The notes under the pieces are model-generated. The model did not search any database, was not told where the DNA came from, and worked only from the letters and a program-made list of their open reading frames with translations. Positions 52,011-53,105 of a DNA stretch of 53,105 nucleotides are shown one piece after another. The position numbers were made by a program, and so were the translations under genes. Every line of letters begins with the position of its first letter. Within the stretch, counting starts at the first letter, position 1. The DNA comes from Gammaproteobacteria bacterium (lineage in GTDB: Bacteria > Pseudomonadota > Gammaproteobacteria > Pseudomonadales > Pseudomonadaceae): contig JAMCWB010000003.1 of NCBI GenBank assembly GCA_023475025.1, forward strand, positions 1 through 53,105, in the 5' to 3' direction.

Positions 52011-52037
52011 TTTCAAGTAAATTATTGAGCACCTGCC

Positions 52038-52163
52038 ATGAACCAAGCCCTGATGAATAAACGCCAATGGCTGTTTGCCCTGTTGATGGGTGCCGTCATG
52101 ACCTTGATCCGTTTTGTCGCCGGCCCCCTGCGCGGCTGGGTAGAGCGCACAATAACCGGCTGA
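52038..52163 (+). CDS. Small membrane peptide, 41 residues, divergent from the BigR-like repressor
   Basis: This small ORF has an ATG at 52038 and a TGA at 52161-52163. The product has a charged start (MNQALMNKRQ), one hydrophobic span (WLFALLMGAVMTLIRFVAG) and a basic tail (RGWVERTITG). It may be related to short DUF2798-type membrane proteins, but the match is weak. A second ATG at 52053 is possible. It shares the operator at 51987-52010 with the persulfide-sensing repressor, so it could be part of the sulfide response. No strong ribosome site is seen. Confidence 0.5.
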   Translation: MNQALMNKRQWLFALLMGAVMTLIRFVAGPLRGWVERTITG

Positions 52164-52238
52164 TGCCCTTCTGGCAGAGCCTTTCTGCACTAACGCAAGC
52201 TGCTATCATGCTGTGGTGATTTCTTGCCAGGAACGGCC

Positions 52239-53105
52239 ATGGATACCCCCAGTCTGTTAATCAATACCCCGACCACGCTCGCTCTGGCGATCATCGCCCT
52301 GTGGCTGGGTTATCAGATCAACCGGCGACTGAGCTGGCTGGAGCGCTACAACATCCCCGCGGCGGTCAGTGGCGGCTTGCTGATCAGCAGCCTGATTGCC
52401 CTGAGTGAGGTCGCCAGCGGTTGGCAGATCCGCTTTGATCTGAGCCTGCGCGATATGCTGCTGATCCTGTTCTTCAGCACTATCGGCCTGTCCTCCCGGC
52501 TGCGCATGATGCTTGAGGGTGGCAAGCTGCTCGGCATCATGATCGGTCTTGCCGTGGTCTTTTTGTTATTGCAGAACCTGCTAGGCACCGGCCTGGCCTG
52601 GGTTATCGGTGAGAGCCCGCTGTACGGCCTGATTGGTGGCAGTATCTCGCTGGCCGGCGGCCATGGCACCGCCCTGACCTGGGGGCAACTGCTGGAAGAG
52701 CACTTTGATCTGGCCAATGCCAGCACCCTGGGGCTGACCTTTGCCACCGCAGGGCTGATTACCGGTGGTCTGGTTGGTGGTCCGGTGGCGGCCTTTCTGA
52801 TCCGCCGGCACAAACTGGCGCCTGAGACCGTCGAGCATGAACTGCCGCATATCGAGGCTAATGGCCGCACCACCTATCTGATCGACCTCAATAGCCTGCT
52901 CACGGCGGTACTGCTGCTGGCGTTATGCTTTGCCATTGGCGCGACCTTCTACGACTGGCTCTCTGGTATCGGCATTCGCTTGCCGGCCTTTCTTACCGCC
53001 ATGTTCCTCGGCATAGTGCTGGCCAACGGGCTGGACCTGGCGGGCGTGCATGTGGATAACCGCCCGGTGCAGCTATTGGGCGGCCTCAGCCTGCAGCTGT
53101 TTCTC
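52239..53105 (+). CDS. gltS: Sodium/glutamate symporter, GltS-like (3' end beyond window)
   Basis: The first 289 codons are present and no stop is reached. The translated sequence has about eight membrane spans, with GltS-type blocks NIPAAVSGGLL, LLILFFSTIGLSSRL, and GSISLAGGHGTALTWGQLL, which is the signature pore loop of glutamate:Na+ symporters. A second copy of the fold begins at about residue 220 (NSLLTAVLLLAL). ATG at 52239 has CAGGAA seven bases before. It lies 75 bases after the small ORF on the same strand, so it could be read from the same promoter, but its function is not sulfur-related as far as known. Confidence 0.92.
   Translation, partial: MDTPSLLINTPTTLALAIIALWLGYQINRRLSWLERYNIPAAVSGGLLISSLIALSEVASGWQIRFDLSLRDMLLILFFSTIGLSSRLRMMLEGGKLLGIMIGLAVVFLLLQNLLGTGLAWVIGESPLYGLIGGSISLAGGHGTALTWGQLLEEHFDLANASTLGLTFATAGLITGGLVGGPVAAFLIRRHKLAPETVEHELPHIEANGRTTYLIDLNSLLTAVLLLALCFAIGATFYDWLSGIGIRLPAFLTAMFLGIVLANGLDLAGVHVDNRPVQLLGGLSLQLFL

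Overview
The window looks like chromosome of a moderately GC-rich gammaproteobacterium of the Pseudomonas/Halopseudomonas type. The basis is the spu polyamine operon order, the aguBA genes, the codon usage, and the REP-like and palindromic intergenic repeats. The genus is an inference from gene content and was not tested by a search. No rRNA, tRNA or CRISPR array was seen.

Layout. (1) 1-2.3 kb: a reverse-order RelE/HigB-HigA toxin-antitoxin pair and an MDR-family oxidoreductase, with three copies of a REP-type motif around them. (2) 2.3-5.7 kb: a secreted patatin-like phospholipase, a dihaem cytochrome c peroxidase with a possible Anr/FNR box, a two-way terminator and a class V aminotransferase. 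(3) 5.7-19.8 kb: a polyamine block. spuA-B-C-(D/E)-F-G-H lies on the minus strand with one binding protein only. Divergent from it are a second gamma-glutamylpolyamine synthetase, aguB and aguA, then a PuuB-like oxidase and an alanine racemase. Together these can carry agmatine to putrescine and on to GABA. (4) 19.8-24.5 kb: repeats, a bifunctional GNAT-nitrilase gene interrupted by one in-frame TAG, a PuuR-like regulator, a dihydrolipoamide-dehydrogenase-like flavoprotein and a lipoprotein. (5) 24.6-32.7 kb: pxpABC (5-oxoprolinase), a periplasmic binding-type protein, an unknown gene coupled to an IPNS-like oxygenase, a membrane-TlpA fusion, a persulfide dioxygenase-rhodanese fusion and the remnant of an AraC regulator. 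(6) 33-38.2 kb: a flavin monooxygenase, BASS transporter, epimerase, SDR and TauE-type permease run.

(7) 38.3-47.1 kb is a defence island on the minus strand. abiEi-abiEii (type IV toxin-antitoxin) runs directly into a complete Wadjet type I set, jetA-B-C-D. Every junction overlaps or is a few bases long, so the six genes look like one translationally coupled operon. A perfect 12-bp inverted repeat is centred exactly on the abiEi start codon, and a well-spaced promoter there predicts a leaderless mRNA.

(8) 47.3-53.1 kb: cytochrome b and cytochrome c', then a sulfur operon of a BigR/SqrR-like ArsR repressor (Cys42/Cys108), two YeeE/YedE half-transporters, SulP and a DUF2892 protein. A perfect 8-8-8 operator candidate lies between the repressor gene and a divergent 41-codon membrane peptide. 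A GltS-type glutamate symporter runs off the end.

The strongest points for follow-up are the AbiE-Wadjet operon with its start-codon operator, the in-frame TAG in the GNAT-nitrilase gene, and the BigR-type persulfide regulon with its small divergent ORF.
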